Shown here: positions 31,653-41,896 of the stretch, one piece after another
Position numbering within the stretch: position 1 is the first letter of the stretch
Layout of the letters: each line of letters starts with the position of its first letter
From: Actinomyces oricola
Lineage (GTDB): Bacteria; Actinomycetota; Actinomycetes; Actinomycetales; Actinomycetaceae
NCBI RefSeq assembly: GCF_004104015.1
Contig: NZ_RYFV01000004.1
Coordinates: 62,001-126,000 of the forward strand
Direction of reading: 5' to 3'
Length of the DNA stretch: 64,000 nucleotides
Notes under the pieces: generated by a model
Told to the model about the DNA's origin: nothing
What the model saw: the letters and a program-made list of their open reading frames with translations, nothing else
Database searches by the model: none
Position numbers and translations under genes: made by a program

Positions 31653-34384
31653 CGGACCACCTCCGCGGGGATCGAAATGCTGACATGGGAGCCGTGGTGG
31701 GCGCCCAGGGTCTGGCGCACGGTAGAACCCGGGGAGCACTCGGGCAGCCACACGACGCCGTCGGCCACGCCGCCGACCCGGACCGGCAGGGCAATGGAGC
31801 CGGTGGCGGTGGAGACCTCAACGATCTCCCCGTTGCTCACGCCCAGGCGCGCAGCCAGATCCGCTCCCAGGCGGGCCACCGGGGCCAGGGCGGTAGCGGC
31901 CAGGAAGGGCTCGCCGTCTTGAAGACGGCCGGCGTCGAGCATGGGCTTGTGCGTCGCCAGGAGAGCGTCCAAGCCCGAGACGGTGGAGGCGCCCGGGGCG
32001 GTGGACTCGACAATGAGCTCCTCGTCAATGTCCTCATCGCTGAAAGCGACCTCACCGCGCGCCCCCGCCCACAGGCCCAAGGAGGCGAGCTCGGCGTGAA
32101 GGACCTCCAGGTCGGCAACGCCCAGGTCGATGCCCATCTGGGCGGCCAGCATGTCCAGGACCTGGCGGTCGGTTCGGGCCCGGGAGACGTGGGCCTGCCC
32201 GAAGGGGCGCACCCGCCCCTCCCAGTTGACGAAGGTGCCGTTCTTCTCCACCGGTGGGGCCACCGGTAGAACCACGTCGGCGTGCTCACTGACCTCCGAG
32301 CGGCGAACCTCCAGCTGGAGGGTGAACCCTGAGGCGGTCAGGGCGGCGCGGGCCAGGCCGGGGTCGGGGAAGTCGCGCAGATCCACTCCACCGATGACCA
32401 GTCCGCCGAGCTCGGAGTCGGTCAGGGCGGTGAGGATGCCGGTGGTGTCGCGGCCCGGGGCCTCCGGCAGGGCCGGTGCACTGCTGAAGCCGTCGGCGCG
32501 CGGGCCCCAGACGTCCTGCACCTGGGCGCGGGCGGCGGCGTCGGACACCGGGCGCCCACCGGGCAGAAGGAAGGGCAGCAGGCCGGCCTCAATGCCGCCG
32601 CGCTCGCCGGCACGGCGCGGCACCCAGGCCAGGCGCGCCCCGGTGGCGGTGGCCAGGGCGTCCACGACACTGAGCAGGCCGGGGACGGCGCTGGCGCGCT
32701 CCCCCACCACAATGGCCGCCCCCTCACCCTTGAGGGCTTCAATGAGCCGGGGGTGGGTGTGGGGCAGCAGGGCGACAGCGCGGGCCTCCTGGCCGGGGGC
32801 GGCCACAATGGTCTCGGCGTCCATCTTGGAGCTGCCGGCCGTCCGGACGGCGGTGACGGCGGCGACCTTGACCCCTCCGGCGCGCACGCCCTTGCGCAGG
32901 CGCAGGAACAGGGAACCACACTCGTCTTCAGGCTCCAGGCCCACCAGGAGCACCTGCCCGGCCCTCTCCAGGGCGCGGTAGGTGACCGCGCCCAGCCCGG
33001 TGCCGGCGACCCGCTTGGCCAGGAACGTGCCCTCCTCCTTGGAGTGGTCGCGCACGCGCTGATCAATGTCATTGGTGCCCAGCGCCATCCGGGCGAAGCG
33101 GGACCAGGCCCAGGCGTCTTCCAGGGTTAGACGCCCCCCGGGCAGGAGACCAACACCGCCGTCGGCCACGGCGCCGGCCAGCCCCACGGCGGCGATCTCC
33201 AGGGCCTCCGACCAGCTGGTGGACACCAGCTCGCCGCTGTCCTCGTCGCGCACCAGTGGGGTGGTCAGGCGGTCGGGGGTTGAGGCCCAGGTGAAGGCGA
33301 AGCGGTCCTTGTCGGTGATCCACTCCTCGTTGACGTCCGGGTCGTTGCCGGCCAGGCGGCGCAGGACGACGCCGCGGCGCATATCCACGCGGATGGCTGA
33401 ACCTGAGGCGTCGTGCTCGGTGACCGAGTCGGTGGAGACCAGGTCCATGGGGCGGGCGCGGAAACGGTAGCGGGCGCTGGTCAGTGCCCCCACCGGGCAG
33501 ATCTGGACAATGTTGCCCGAGAAGTAGGAGGCGAAGGGTCGCCCGGAGACGTCCAGTTCCTCCCCGGCGGGCCCGTGGGCCAGGCCGTCGACGACGCCGG
33601 GGGCACCGCCGGGGCCGGCCAGGTCCGCCTCGGGGACCAGGCCCGCCCCGCCTCGGATGGTCATGGTGTCCAGGCCGTCGGCCGAGGCCTGGGCGGCGCC
33701 CCCGGCGAAGTCCAGCACCCCGGCGTCAAAACGGCCCACCTGCTCGGAGTACAGGCCCCCGCAGTGCTCCGGGTTTCCGTCCATGTCGTAGGCGGGGTGG
33801 CCGCCGCCGCGCCCCTGGAGGGCGATGAAGGGGTCGCCGGGGATCTGGGCGGCGAAGCGCACGCAGCGCTGGCACAGGATGCAGCGGTCCCGATCCAGCA
33901 AGATGTTGCTGGTCAGCCGCAGCGGCTTGGGGAAGGTGCGTTTGACGTCGGTGAAACGGGTGGCGGCGCGGGCGCCGGTGGCCATGAGCTCCAGGGCCTG
34001 GTTCTGCAGGGGGCACTCCCCGCCCTTGTCGCACACCGGGCAGTCCAGGGGGTGGTTGACCAGGAGGAATTCCATGGTCCCGGCCTGGGCCTTGGCGGCC
34101 ACCTTACTGGTGGCCTGGGTGGAGACCTCCATGCCGTCCATGGCGGTCATGGCGCAGGAGGGCTGCGGCTTGGGCATGGGCCGCACCACGCCGTCGCGCC
34201 CGGGCATGGCCACCTCCACCAGGCACTGGCGGCAGTTGGCCGACGGCTCCAGCAGGGGGTGGTCGCAGAAGCGCGGGATGCGCACACCAATCTTCTCGGC
34301 GGCACGGATGAGCAGCGTCCCCTTCTCCACCTTGACGGGCACGCCGTCAATGGTGAGGGTGACGAGGTCGGCAGTGGCGGTCAT
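31649..34384 (-). CDS. nuoG: NADH-quinone oxidoreductase subunit G
   Basis: A 911-residue peripheral iron-sulfur protein. The N-terminus binds a 2Fe-2S cluster (C40, C51, C54, C77), the His/Cys site is H111, C115, C118, C124, and a further cluster uses C168, C171, C174 and later cysteines (EHCGG; IVQICPVGALT). The rest is a molybdopterin-oxidoreductase-like scaffold without cofactor. It is longer than many NuoG, mainly in Ala/Gly loops. It starts 3 bp after nuoF. Confidence 0.95.
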   Translation of the reverse strand: MTATADLVTLTIDGVPVKVEKGTLLIRAAEKIGVRIPRFCDHPLLEPSANCRQCLVEVAMPGRDGVVRPMPKPQPSCAMTAMDGMEVSTQATSKVAAKAQAGTMEFLLVNHPLDCPVCDKGGECPLQNQALELMATGARAATRFTDVKRTFPKPLRLTSNILLDRDRCILCQRCVRFAAQIPGDPFIALQGRGGGHPAYDMDGNPEHCGGLYSEQVGRFDAGVLDFAGGAAQASADGLDTMTIRGGAGLVPEADLAGPGGAPGVVDGLAHGPAGEELDVSGRPFASYFSGNIVQICPVGALTSARYRFRARPMDLVSTDSVTEHDASGSAIRVDMRRGVVLRRLAGNDPDVNEEWITDKDRFAFTWASTPDRLTTPLVRDEDSGELVSTSWSEALEIAAVGLAGAVADGGVGLLPGGRLTLEDAWAWSRFARMALGTNDIDQRVRDHSKEEGTFLAKRVAGTGLGAVTYRALERAGQVLLVGLEPEDECGSLFLRLRKGVRAGGVKVAAVTAVRTAGSSKMDAETIVAAPGQEARAVALLPHTHPRLIEALKGEGAAIVVGERASAVPGLLSVVDALATATGARLAWVPRRAGERGGIEAGLLPFLLPGGRPVSDAAARAQVQDVWGPRADGFSSAPALPEAPGRDTTGILTALTDSELGGLVIGGVDLRDFPDPGLARAALTASGFTLQLEVRRSEVSEHADVVLPVAPPVEKNGTFVNWEGRVRPFGQAHVSRARTDRQVLDMLAAQMGIDLGVADLEVLHAELASLGLWAGARGEVAFSDEDIDEELIVESTAPGASTVSGLDALLATHKPMLDAGRLQDGEPFLAATALAPVARLGADLAARLGVSNGEIVEVSTATGSIALPVRVGGVADGVVWLPECSPGSTVRQTLGAHHGSHVSISIPAEVVR

Positions 34385-34387
34385 GTC

Positions 34388-35722
34388 TCACCGTGCGCTT
34401 TCAAGGATGGAGGAGGCCGCGTAGGGGAAGAGCTCGGCGGCGGCGGTGGTGTACCCGGCCTCGAACTCGGAGCGGAATCTCGCGATGCCGGTCAGGACGG
34501 GCGTGGCGGAGGCGTCGCCCAGGGCGCAGAAGGAGCGCCCGGCAATGTTGGAGGCAATGTCCTCCAGCTTCTCGACGTCCCCGGGCAGGCCCCTGCCCGC
34601 CTCCAGGCGCAGCAGGATCTGGCGCATCCAGTAGGTGCCTTCGCGGCAGGGGGTGCACTTGCCGCACGACTCGTGCTGGTAGAACTCGACCCAGCGGGTG
34701 ACGACGCGCACCGCGGAGACGGTCTCGTCGAAAACCTGCAGGGCGCGGGTGCCCAGCATGGAGCCCGCGCCGGCGACCGACTCGTAGTCCAGGGGGACAT
34801 CGAGCTCCTCGGGGCCGAAGATCGGGGTGGAGGAGCCCCCGGGCACCCAGAACTTCAACTGGTGCCCGGGGCGGACCCCGCCGGCCAGTTCAATGAGCTC
34901 GCGCATGGTAATGCCGAAGGGGGCCTCGAACTGGCCGGGGTTGACCACGTGCCCGGAGACGGAGAACAGGCCGTGCCCCCGGGATTTCTCGGTGCCCATG
35001 GCGGCGTACCACTGGGCGCCCCGGGCCACAATGCCGGGCACGGAGGCAATGGTCTCAACATTGTTAATGACCGTCGGCCGGGCGTAGAGGCCCTGGGCCG
35101 CCGGAAAGGGGGGCTTGAGGCGGGGGTGGCCGCGACGCCCCTCCAAGGAGTCCAGCAGGGCGGTCTCCTCACCGCAGATATAGGCCCCGGCCCCGGCGTG
35201 GGCGGTAATGCGCAGGGGCTGGGCGCCATCGAGGCCGAAACCGGTGTCCAGGTAGCCGGCCTCGCGGGCCTCGCGCACGCCGGCCAGAAGGCGGCGGTAG
35301 ACGTGGGCCACTTCCCCGCGCAGGTAGACGAAGGCGTGATCGCAGCCAATGGCGCGGCTGGTGATGGCCACGCCCTCAATGAGCGCGTGGGGGTTGGCCA
35401 AGATGGTGGGAATGTCCTTGCAGGTGCCCGGCTCGGACTCGTCAGCGTTGACCACCAGGTAGCGGGGGCCGCCGTCGGGGGCGGGGAGGAAGGACCACTT
35501 CAGCCCGGTGGGGAAGCCCGCGCCGCCACGGCCGCGCAGACCCGACTCCTTGACCAGGGCGACCAGGTCCGCCTGGCTCATGGTCTTGGCCCGCTCCAGG
35601 CCCCTATAACCGCCGTGGGCCAGGTAGGTCCCCAGGGTCCAGGAGTCCCGGGCGTCCCACAGGTCGGTCAGGACCGGGGTGAGGGTGCCCGGAGGGGTGA
35701 AGGAGGGGGTGGTTGGGCTCAC
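34388..35722 (-). CDS. nuoF: NADH-quinone oxidoreductase subunit F
   Basis: A 444-residue NADH- and FMN-binding entry point of complex I. The FMN/NADH loops are GLRGRGGAGFPTG (61-73) and GAYICGEETALLDSLEG (179-195). The 4Fe-4S ligands are C353, C356, C359 and C399. GTG 35722 overlaps the nuoE stop (GTGA). Confidence 0.96.
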   Translation of the reverse strand: MSPTTPSFTPPGTLTPVLTDLWDARDSWTLGTYLAHGGYRGLERAKTMSQADLVALVKESGLRGRGGAGFPTGLKWSFLPAPDGGPRYLVVNADESEPGTCKDIPTILANPHALIEGVAITSRAIGCDHAFVYLRGEVAHVYRRLLAGVREAREAGYLDTGFGLDGAQPLRITAHAGAGAYICGEETALLDSLEGRRGHPRLKPPFPAAQGLYARPTVINNVETIASVPGIVARGAQWYAAMGTEKSRGHGLFSVSGHVVNPGQFEAPFGITMRELIELAGGVRPGHQLKFWVPGGSSTPIFGPEELDVPLDYESVAGAGSMLGTRALQVFDETVSAVRVVTRWVEFYQHESCGKCTPCREGTYWMRQILLRLEAGRGLPGDVEKLEDIASNIAGRSFCALGDASATPVLTGIARFRSEFEAGYTTAAAELFPYAASSILESAR

Positions 35723-36417
35723 TTCGTCTCCTCCTTCGGGGCGGTCCAGTCCTGGTTGCGGGCAATGCGCAGGCCGCGCAGGCTGGGCTCGCCGGCGCCG
35801 CCGCCCTCGCCGGCACGGCCATCCTCGAAGCCGGCGAGCAGGCGCTCGTTCTCCCGGAAGGTCGGCAGAGTCTCAGGGCCGCGGGTGGGGGCGACGTCCT
35901 CGCCGCGCTGGAGGGCCTTAATCGTCTCCACGGCGGAGGCGGGGGTCTGGTTATCGAAGAACTCCCAGTTGATCATGACCACCGGGGCGTAGTCGCAGGC
36001 GGCATTGCACTCAAGGCGCTCGACGCTAATGACGCCGTCCTCACTGGTCTCATCGGGGCCCAGGCCGGTGTACTCGGCCACGGCCCGCCAGATCTCATCG
36101 CCGCCCATGACGGCGCACAGGGCGTTGGTGCACACCCCCACGTGGTAGGTGCCCACCGGGTGGCGGCGGAATTGGCTGTAGAAGGTGGCCACGGCGCTGA
36201 CCTCGGCGCGGGTCAGGTCCAGCTCCTGGGCGCACAAAGCAATACCGGCGGGCGAAACGTAGCCGTCCACAGACTGGATGAGGTGGAGCATGGGAATCAG
36301 GGCGCTGCGCTCGCGCCCCACCGGGTAGCGGGACTTGATCTCAGCAATGTCAGCAGCCAGGCGGGCATCCGCCTCGGGGCTGCGGCCCGGGGCCGCGGGG
36401 GTTCCAGTGGTGCTCAT
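35719..36417 (-). CDS. nuoE: NADH-quinone oxidoreductase subunit E
   Basis: A 232-residue thioredoxin-like 2Fe-2S subunit. Cluster ligands are C96 and C101 (GVCTNALC) and C137 and C141 (LECNAAC). ATG 36417 shares one base with the nuoD stop (TAATG). Confidence 0.95.
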   Translation of the reverse strand: MSTTGTPAAPGRSPEADARLAADIAEIKSRYPVGRERSALIPMLHLIQSVDGYVSPAGIALCAQELDLTRAEVSAVATFYSQFRRHPVGTYHVGVCTNALCAVMGGDEIWRAVAEYTGLGPDETSEDGVISVERLECNAACDYAPVVMINWEFFDNQTPASAVETIKALQRGEDVAPTRGPETLPTFRENERLLAGFEDGRAGEGGGAGEPSLRGLRIARNQDWTAPKEETK

Positions 36418-37796
36418 TAGCGGTCCACGCCTCCCAGGACGGGGTCGATCGAGGCCAAGGTGGGCACGAGGTCGGCGATCATGCCGCCCTCGGCCATGAG
36501 GGCCAGGGACTGCAGGTTGGAGTAGGAGGGGTCGCGGAAGTGGACCCGGTAGGGGCGGGTGCCGCCGTCGGAGACGGCGTGCACGCCCAGGGTGCCCTTG
36601 GCGTGCTCCACGGTCTGGAAGACCTGTCCGGCGGGCACGCGGAAGCCCTGGGTGACCAGCTTGAAGTGGTGAATAAGGGACTCCATGGAGGTGCCCATAA
36701 TCTCGCGCACATGCTCCAGGGACTGGCCCTGACCATCGGTGGACAGCGCCATGCGGGCGGGCCAGGCAATGGTTGGGTCGGCCACCATGAAGGCATTGTC
36801 CGCCTTGGATCCGTGTTCAGCGATCTCATCAAGGCGCTCCACGCACTGGGAGACGATCTTAAGAGACTGGTAGCACTCGTCCATGCGCACCTGCAGGCGG
36901 GTGTAGCAGTCCGAGCGCTGATAGGTGGGCACGTCGAAGTCGTAGGTCTCATACCCGCAGTAGGGGGTGGTGCGGCGCATGTCCAGGGGGTAGCCGGCAG
37001 CGCGCAGGCACGGCCCGGTCAAGCCCATGGCCAGCGCGCCGGCTAGGGTGATCTCGCCAATGCCCTGGAAACGGGCTTTGAGGATCGGGTTCTCCATGAG
37101 CAGCAGCTCCAGTTCATGGAGGTCCTGCTTAATGTTGGGCATGGCCGAGCGCACGAAGTCGGTAAAGCCCCTGGGAATGTCCTGGGCCAGGCCGCCGGGG
37201 CGAATATAGGCGTGGTTCATGCGCAGGCCCGAAGCCATCTCGAAGACCCGCAGAATGTTCTCCCGGCAGCGGAAGGAAATGGTCATGAGGGTGGTGCCGC
37301 CCATCTCATTGCCGGCTGAGCCCACGGCCACCACGTGGGAGGCAATGCGGTTGAGCTCCATGAGCAGCACGCGCACGACGGTGGCCTTCTGCGGGACGTC
37401 GTCAGTGACGCCCAGAAGCTTCTCCACGGCCAGGGCGTAGGCGACCTCCTGGAAGAAGGGGGCCACATAGTCCATGCGCGTCACGAAGGTCTCGCCCTGC
37501 ACCCAGGTGCGGTACTCCATGTTCTTCTCAATACCGGTGTGCAGGTAGCCGGTGCCCACGCGGACCTCGGTGACCCTTTCGCCGTCGATCTCCAGGACCA
37601 GGCGCAGCACCCCGTGGGTGGAGGGGTGGACCGGGCCCATATTGACCACAATGCGGTCGTGCTCCAGGCGGTCGGCCTCGTCGCGCGCAGCAATGGCGGC
37701 AACGACCTCATCCCAGTCGCCACCCGTCAGGGTGTACTGGGGGGCGCCCGCGGACAGCTCGTCCGTGGCAGGGCCGGTGGCGTGAACAGTGCTCAT
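36417..37796 (-). CDS. nuoD: NADH-quinone oxidoreductase subunit D
   Basis: A 459-residue 49-kDa subunit lining the quinone site. It has the N-terminal [22 protein letters not shown] and [15 protein letters not shown] signatures and the C-terminal [22 protein letters not shown] block. About 30 extra residues precede the usual N-terminus. The junctions with nuoC and nuoE are one-base TAATG overlaps. Confidence 0.96.
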   Translation of the reverse strand: MSTVHATGPATDELSAGAPQYTLTGGDWDEVVAAIAARDEADRLEHDRIVVNMGPVHPSTHGVLRLVLEIDGERVTEVRVGTGYLHTGIEKNMEYRTWVQGETFVTRMDYVAPFFQEVAYALAVEKLLGVTDDVPQKATVVRVLLMELNRIASHVVAVGSAGNEMGGTTLMTISFRCRENILRVFEMASGLRMNHAYIRPGGLAQDIPRGFTDFVRSAMPNIKQDLHELELLLMENPILKARFQGIGEITLAGALAMGLTGPCLRAAGYPLDMRRTTPYCGYETYDFDVPTYQRSDCYTRLQVRMDECYQSLKIVSQCVERLDEIAEHGSKADNAFMVADPTIAWPARMALSTDGQGQSLEHVREIMGTSMESLIHHFKLVTQGFRVPAGQVFQTVEHAKGTLGVHAVSDGGTRPYRVHFRDPSYSNLQSLALMAEGGMIADLVPTLASIDPVLGGVDR

Positions 37797-38551
37797 TAGC
37801 GGTAGGACCTCCGGGTGTCAGCGGGCGGGGTGACAGCCCCCTTGTACTCCACGGGGATGCCGCCCAGCGGGTAGTCCTTGCGCTGGGGGTGGCCCACCCA
37901 GTCGTCGGGCATGGCCGAGCGGGTGAGATTGGGGTGGGAGTCGAAGACAATGCCCATGAGATCCCAGGTTTCGCGCTCGTGCCAGTCGTTGCCGGGGTAA
38001 ACCGCCACAATGGAGGGCACGTGGGGGTCGGAGACGGGGCAGGCGACTTCCAGGCGCAGCATGCGCCCACCGTGGGTCAAGCTCATCAGGTGGTAGCAGG
38101 CGTGGAGTTCACGCCCGGCCAGGTGCGGGTAGTGCACGCCGCTGACCCCCAGGCACAACTCGAAGCGCAGATCCTGGTCATCGCGCAGGGGGGCCACGAC
38201 GTCGAGCAGGTGTTGGCGGGCCACGAAGATGGTCAGCTCGCCGCGCTCGACAACAACCTTCTCAATGGCGGCGGCCGGGTCCACCCCGGCGGCGGCCAGG
38301 TCTTCAATGAGGTGGTCGACGGCGTCGTCGAACCAGCCCCCGTAGGGGCGCGTGGCGGCCGGGGCCAAGGCGGTGGCGCCCTGGGTGAGCCCGTAGCCGG
38401 TGGTGTCGCCGGCGTCGGGGGCCCCGAAGTGGCCCGTGTGGCGCGAGACGACCTCGACCCGCAGTTCGGGGCGCACCGCAGTCCCAGCGATCTCCGGAAC
38501 TGCGGGGGTGCCCGCCTCCTGGGCGCCGGGAGCGGGGGTGTTCTCACTCAT
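37796..38551 (-). CDS. nuoC: NADH-quinone oxidoreductase subunit C
   Basis: A 251-residue 30-kDa subunit. The diagnostic block is [25 protein letters not shown] followed by [16 protein letters not shown] 38551 overlaps the nuoB stop (ATGA), and its TAA shares a base with the nuoD ATG. Confidence 0.95.
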   Translation of the reverse strand: MSENTPAPGAQEAGTPAVPEIAGTAVRPELRVEVVSRHTGHFGAPDAGDTTGYGLTQGATALAPAATRPYGGWFDDAVDHLIEDLAAAGVDPAAAIEKVVVERGELTIFVARQHLLDVVAPLRDDQDLRFELCLGVSGVHYPHLAGRELHACYHLMSLTHGGRMLRLEVACPVSDPHVPSIVAVYPGNDWHERETWDLMGIVFDSHPNLTRSAMPDDWVGHPQRKDYPLGGIPVEYKGAVTPPADTRRSYR

Positions 38552-39168
38552 GCGAGCTGACCCTTCATCTCGTGGGTGGGGGTGGCGGCCAGGGCGGCCG
38601 CCTCGACGGCTCGCGCAATATCCTCGCGGTGCTTGAAGATCGGCTTGTGCTCGATGAGACGGGTGAGCTCGAGCATGGCGTTAATGAGCATTTCGGGGCG
38701 CGGCGGGCAGCCGGGCAGGTAAATGTCCACCGGCACAATGTGGTCCGCGCCCTGGACAACCGCATAGTTGTTGAACACTCCGCCGCTGGAAGCGCAGGCG
38801 CCCATGGAGATGACCCACTTGGGCTCGGGCATGGAGTCGTAGACATTGCGCACCACGGGGGCCATCTTGTGGGAGACGCGCCCGGAGACGATCATGACGT
38901 CGGCGTGGCGCGGCGAGGCGCGAAAAACCTCCCAGCCGAAACGGGCCATGTCGAAGCGGGGGGTGCCGGTGGCCATCATCTCAATGGCGCAGCAGGCCAG
39001 GCCCATGGTGACCGGCCACAGGGAGCGGGCCTGGGCCAGGTCCGTCAGCTTCTCGACACTGGTGAGCATGAAGCCGGGGCCCTCCACGGCGGCGAGCGCC
39101 TGAGCGCGCAGGTCGTCGCGCTTGGAGGGGATGTGGCGCATTTTCTCGTTGTAGTCCTTCATGTCCAT
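38548..39168 (-). CDS. nuoB: NADH-quinone oxidoreductase subunit B
   Basis: A 206-residue subunit that carries the last cluster (N2) before quinone. Ligands are the vicinal pair C59-C60 ([10 protein letters not shown]), C125 (GACASSGG) and C154 (LPGCPPRPE). ATG 39168 or ATG 39162 could be the start. It is 31 bp downstream of nuoA. Confidence 0.96.
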   Translation of the reverse strand: MDMKDYNEKMRHIPSKRDDLRAQALAAVEGPGFMLTSVEKLTDLAQARSLWPVTMGLACCAIEMMATGTPRFDMARFGWEVFRASPRHADVMIVSGRVSHKMAPVVRNVYDSMPEPKWVISMGACASSGGVFNNYAVVQGADHIVPVDIYLPGCPPRPEMLINAMLELTRLIEHKPIFKHREDIARAVEAAALAATPTHEMKGQLA

Positions 39169-39199
39169 GCGCGTTGGCCTTCCTTCCCGACGTATCCGC

Positions 39200-39559
39200 T
39201 CAGTCCCAGTCCAGCCCGCCGCGGCGCCACTCCAGAATGTAGGGCACCGTGATCAGAGCAATGAACAGCAGGGCCGCGCTCAAGCCGAAAAAGCCCAGGC
39301 GCCCGAACGCGGTGGCCCACGGGTAGAGGAAGACGACCTCCACGTCGAAGATGATGAAGGTCATGCCCACCAGGTAGAAGGACACCGGGAAGCGCCCGTG
39401 CTCCACATTGGCGGGGGTGGGGTCAATGCCGCACTCGTAGTTGGCGACCTTGACCTTGTTACGCCGGCCCGGGCTGACAATAGCGCTCAGGGTCAGGCCG
39501 CCAATGGCCACCAGGAGGGCCAGGGCGGCCATTATGAGCAAAGCGGCGTAGGGATTCAT
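39200..39559 (-). CDS. nuoA: NADH-quinone oxidoreductase subunit A
   Basis: A 119-residue, three-helix subunit with the invariant YECGIDPT and [15 protein letters not shown] segments. ATG 39559 overlaps the menJ stop (ATGA), which links menJ to the nuo operon. Confidence 0.95.
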   Translation of the reverse strand: MNPYAALLIMAALALLVAIGGLTLSAIVSPGRRNKVKVANYECGIDPTPANVEHGRFPVSFYLVGMTFIIFDVEVVFLYPWATAFGRLGFFGLSAALLFIALITVPYILEWRRGGLDWD

Positions 39560-40893
39560 GCTGCCGGCACCATCCTTGTGAGGAGCTGGATGAGGTGGTC
39601 GAGGCCGTCGCCGCCGCGACGCTCCCAACCATCAGAGAGGAGCTTGGTGACGAGCCTCATGAGGCGTTTGCGCGGCAGCCCGTAACGAGTGCACAGGCGC
39701 ATGACCTCGGGGTGCTCGATAAGGGAGACGAAGACGCGGCCCAGCGTGTAGTACCCGCCCATCTGGGCCCTCAGGGCCGCAGGGTACTGGGACAGGGCGC
39801 GCTCACGACCCAGCGCCGTGGAGCGGGCGGCCCCTTGTGCGGCGGCCTGGGCGGCCAGGCGCCCGGACATGAGGGCCTGGGCAATGCCCTCCCCGTTAAA
39901 GGGGGAGACCATGCCGCCGGCGTCGCCCAGCAGCATGAGGCCGTCGGCGTAGTGGGGTTTGCGGTTGAAGGCCATGGGCAGGGCGGCGCTGGCCAAGCGG
40001 CCGACCTGGTTGTCCTTGGTGAAGCCCCAGGAGTCCGGGGCATTGTCTATCCAGCGGGAGAAGACGGCCTTGTAGTCAATACTGGCGGCTGCGGCCCGTG
40101 AGGAGACCGAGCCCACGCCCACATTGACCAGGCCCTCGCCCACGGGCCAGACCCAGCCGTAGCCGGGCAGGAGGTCTGAGGCCCCCACGGGCCCGTCCCA
40201 CAGCTCCAGCTGGGACTCCATCCAGGCGTCGGTGGCGCGCGGGGAGCGGAAGTAGGCGCGCACCGCCACCCCCAGGGGTTTGCGCTCGTCCTTGGTGCGG
40301 CCCACGGCAGTGGCCAGGCGGGCGGAGACCCCGCCGGCATCAATGACCAGGGGGGCGGCAATAGTGGTGGGGGCCTCAACACCCGGGTAGGCGACCCGGG
40401 GCGTGGGCTTGACCTCGATGCCGGTGACGCGTCCCGCGGCGGAGGTGCGGGGGGCGGTGGCGGTCACCCCGGTCAGGAGCCGGGCCCCGGAGGCGGCGGC
40501 GTGCTCGGCCAGGTCGCGGTCCAGTAGGGCGCGGGGGCGAGCCATCCCGTAGGAGGGCAGGGAGAGCTGCTCAGGCCAGGGGATGTGGAGGCGGTGCCCG
40601 CCGCCAATGACGCGCAGGCCGGTGTTGCGCTGCCAGCCGGTGGTGTCCACGCCCATGAGGATGAGTTCGCGCACGGCCGCGGGGGTCAAGCCATCACCAC
40701 AAACCTTGTCCCGGCCGAGCTCCTGCTTCTCCAGGAGGATGACATCCAGACCCAGGACGGCCAGGTGGTGGGCGGCGCTGGACCCGGCGGGCCCGGCGCC
40801 CACCACGACGACGTCGGCGCTCAGGGGGGTGGTGCGGCGCACCGCGGTGGAGGTGGCGGGCAGGGCGGCCGTTTCGGTGGCCTTGTCCATCAT
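39556..40893 (-). CDS. menJ: Geranylgeranyl reductase family flavoprotein (MenJ-like menaquinone reductase)
   Basis: A 445-residue FAD enzyme. It has VVVVGAGPAGSSAAHHLA (FAD Rossmann motif, residues 28-45), the CGDGLTPAAV motif and LLGDAGGMVSPFNGEGIAQAL, all typical of the family. In mycobacteria the homologue MenJ reduces one double bond of the menaquinone side chain. Its place as first gene of the nuo operon, divergent from menG, supports that role here. ATG 40893 has GGGAGGAGG about 7 bases upstream and is preferred to an upstream GTG that would lie in the binding site. Confidence 0.85.
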   Translation of the reverse strand: MMDKATETAALPATSTAVRRTTPLSADVVVVGAGPAGSSAAHHLAVLGLDVILLEKQELGRDKVCGDGLTPAAVRELILMGVDTTGWQRNTGLRVIGGGHRLHIPWPEQLSLPSYGMARPRALLDRDLAEHAAASGARLLTGVTATAPRTSAAGRVTGIEVKPTPRVAYPGVEAPTTIAAPLVIDAGGVSARLATAVGRTKDERKPLGVAVRAYFRSPRATDAWMESQLELWDGPVGASDLLPGYGWVWPVGEGLVNVGVGSVSSRAAAASIDYKAVFSRWIDNAPDSWGFTKDNQVGRLASAALPMAFNRKPHYADGLMLLGDAGGMVSPFNGEGIAQALMSGRLAAQAAAQGAARSTALGRERALSQYPAALRAQMGGYYTLGRVFVSLIEHPEVMRLCTRYGLPRKRLMRLVTKLLSDGWERRGGDGLDHLIQLLTRMVPAA

Positions 40894-41200
40894 TGGGCGC
40901 CTCCTCCCCACTGAGTCCTACGACAGCCACGAAGCGGGCCGAAGGGTCATCCGGGCACGGAAGACCGCATCAGACTCTACCGACGGTATCCGCCGGTCTT
41001 GACAACCCCGCATTTCCCTCTATTTTTCCGCATTCTGGCCTCGTTTGGGGCCGGGTTCCGCCATTGATCGCGCCTGGAGGACGAACACGAATTAGGTATG
41101 TTCAACCTCACGAATATCGGTTGTGGTTCCTGGGACACAGGTCCCGGGTGGGGGTCGGGTGGCGCGGTTGGGACCGTCGGGCACCTGGGATGATGGGGGC
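40894..41200. promoter_or_regulatory. Divergent menJ-nuo / menG regulatory region
   Basis: This 307-bp gap must hold the promoters for the 16-gene nuo operon (minus) and for menG-menF (plus). It is less GC-rich than its surroundings near 41010-41110. On the minus strand TTGTCA (41000-41005) and TAGAGT (40974-40979) resemble promoter hexamers, but the 20-base gap is too wide for confidence. A short hairpin (GGGAC-ACAG-GTCCC) lies near 41131-41144 in the menG leader. Confidence 0.45.
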
Positions 41201-41896
41201 ATGAGCCGAGCCAGCCTCACCAAGGACCCCCATGAGGTCGCAGGCATGTTCGACGCCGTCGCGCGCCGCTATGACCTGACCAACGACGTGATGAGCCTGT
41301 GGCAGGTGCGCATGTGGCGCGCTGTCACCCGGGCCGCCGTCGGAGCCGGCCCTGGCGACCGGGTCCTGGACCTGGCTGCGGGCACCGGCACCTCCTCAGT
41401 GGAGTACGCCGCCGACGGCGCCCAGGTGGTGGCCTGCGATTTCTCGACCGGCATGGTCGCCGCGGGCAAGCGGCGCCACCCCCGGACCGTCTTCGTCGCC
41501 GGGGACGCCATGGCCCTGCCCTTCGCCGACGACTCTTTCGACGTCGTCACCATCTCCTACGGGCTGCGCAATGTGCAGGACACCAGCGCCGCCCTGCGGG
41601 AGATGGCGCGGGTGACGCGCCCCGGCGGGCGGGCGGTCATCGCCGAGTTCTCCACCCCGGTGGGCGGGCCACTGCGCACCGCCTACCGCTTCTACCTGGG
41701 TAGAGTGCTGCCTGCCGCAAGCCGCCTGATCTCCTCCAACACCGAGGCCTACGACTACCTGGGCGAGTCCATCCTGGCCTGGCCCGACCAGAAGACCTTG
41801 GCGGCCCTCATGCAGGAGGCGGGGTGGCGCCAGGTGGGGTACAAGAATCTCTCGGGTGGGATCGTGGCCGTCCACCGCGCTACCAAGCCCTCATGA
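41201..41896 (+). CDS. menG: Demethylmenaquinone methyltransferase
   Basis: A 231-residue SAM-dependent methyltransferase for the last ring step of menaquinone synthesis. It shows the UbiE/MenG signatures [16 protein letters not shown] (17-32), SAM motif [10 protein letters not shown] (56-64), YGLRNVQD and the [15 protein letters not shown] segment. ATG 41201 fits the family N-terminus. Its stop overlaps the menF start (ATGA), so the two genes form an operon. It is divergent from menJ. Confidence 0.94.
   Translation: MSRASLTKDPHEVAGMFDAVARRYDLTNDVMSLWQVRMWRAVTRAAVGAGPGDRVLDLAAGTGTSSVEYAADGAQVVACDFSTGMVAAGKRRHPRTVFVAGDAMALPFADDSFDVVTISYGLRNVQDTSAALREMARVTRPGGRAVIAEFSTPVGGPLRTAYRFYLGRVLPAASRLISSNTEAYDYLGESILAWPDQKTLAALMQEAGWRQVGYKNLSGGIVAVHRATKPS

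Noticed and set aside
40974-41005. TTGTCA/TAGAGT promoter for the nuo operon
   Set aside because: The spacer is 20 bases, outside the usual 16-19; kept only as a remark in the regulatory region.
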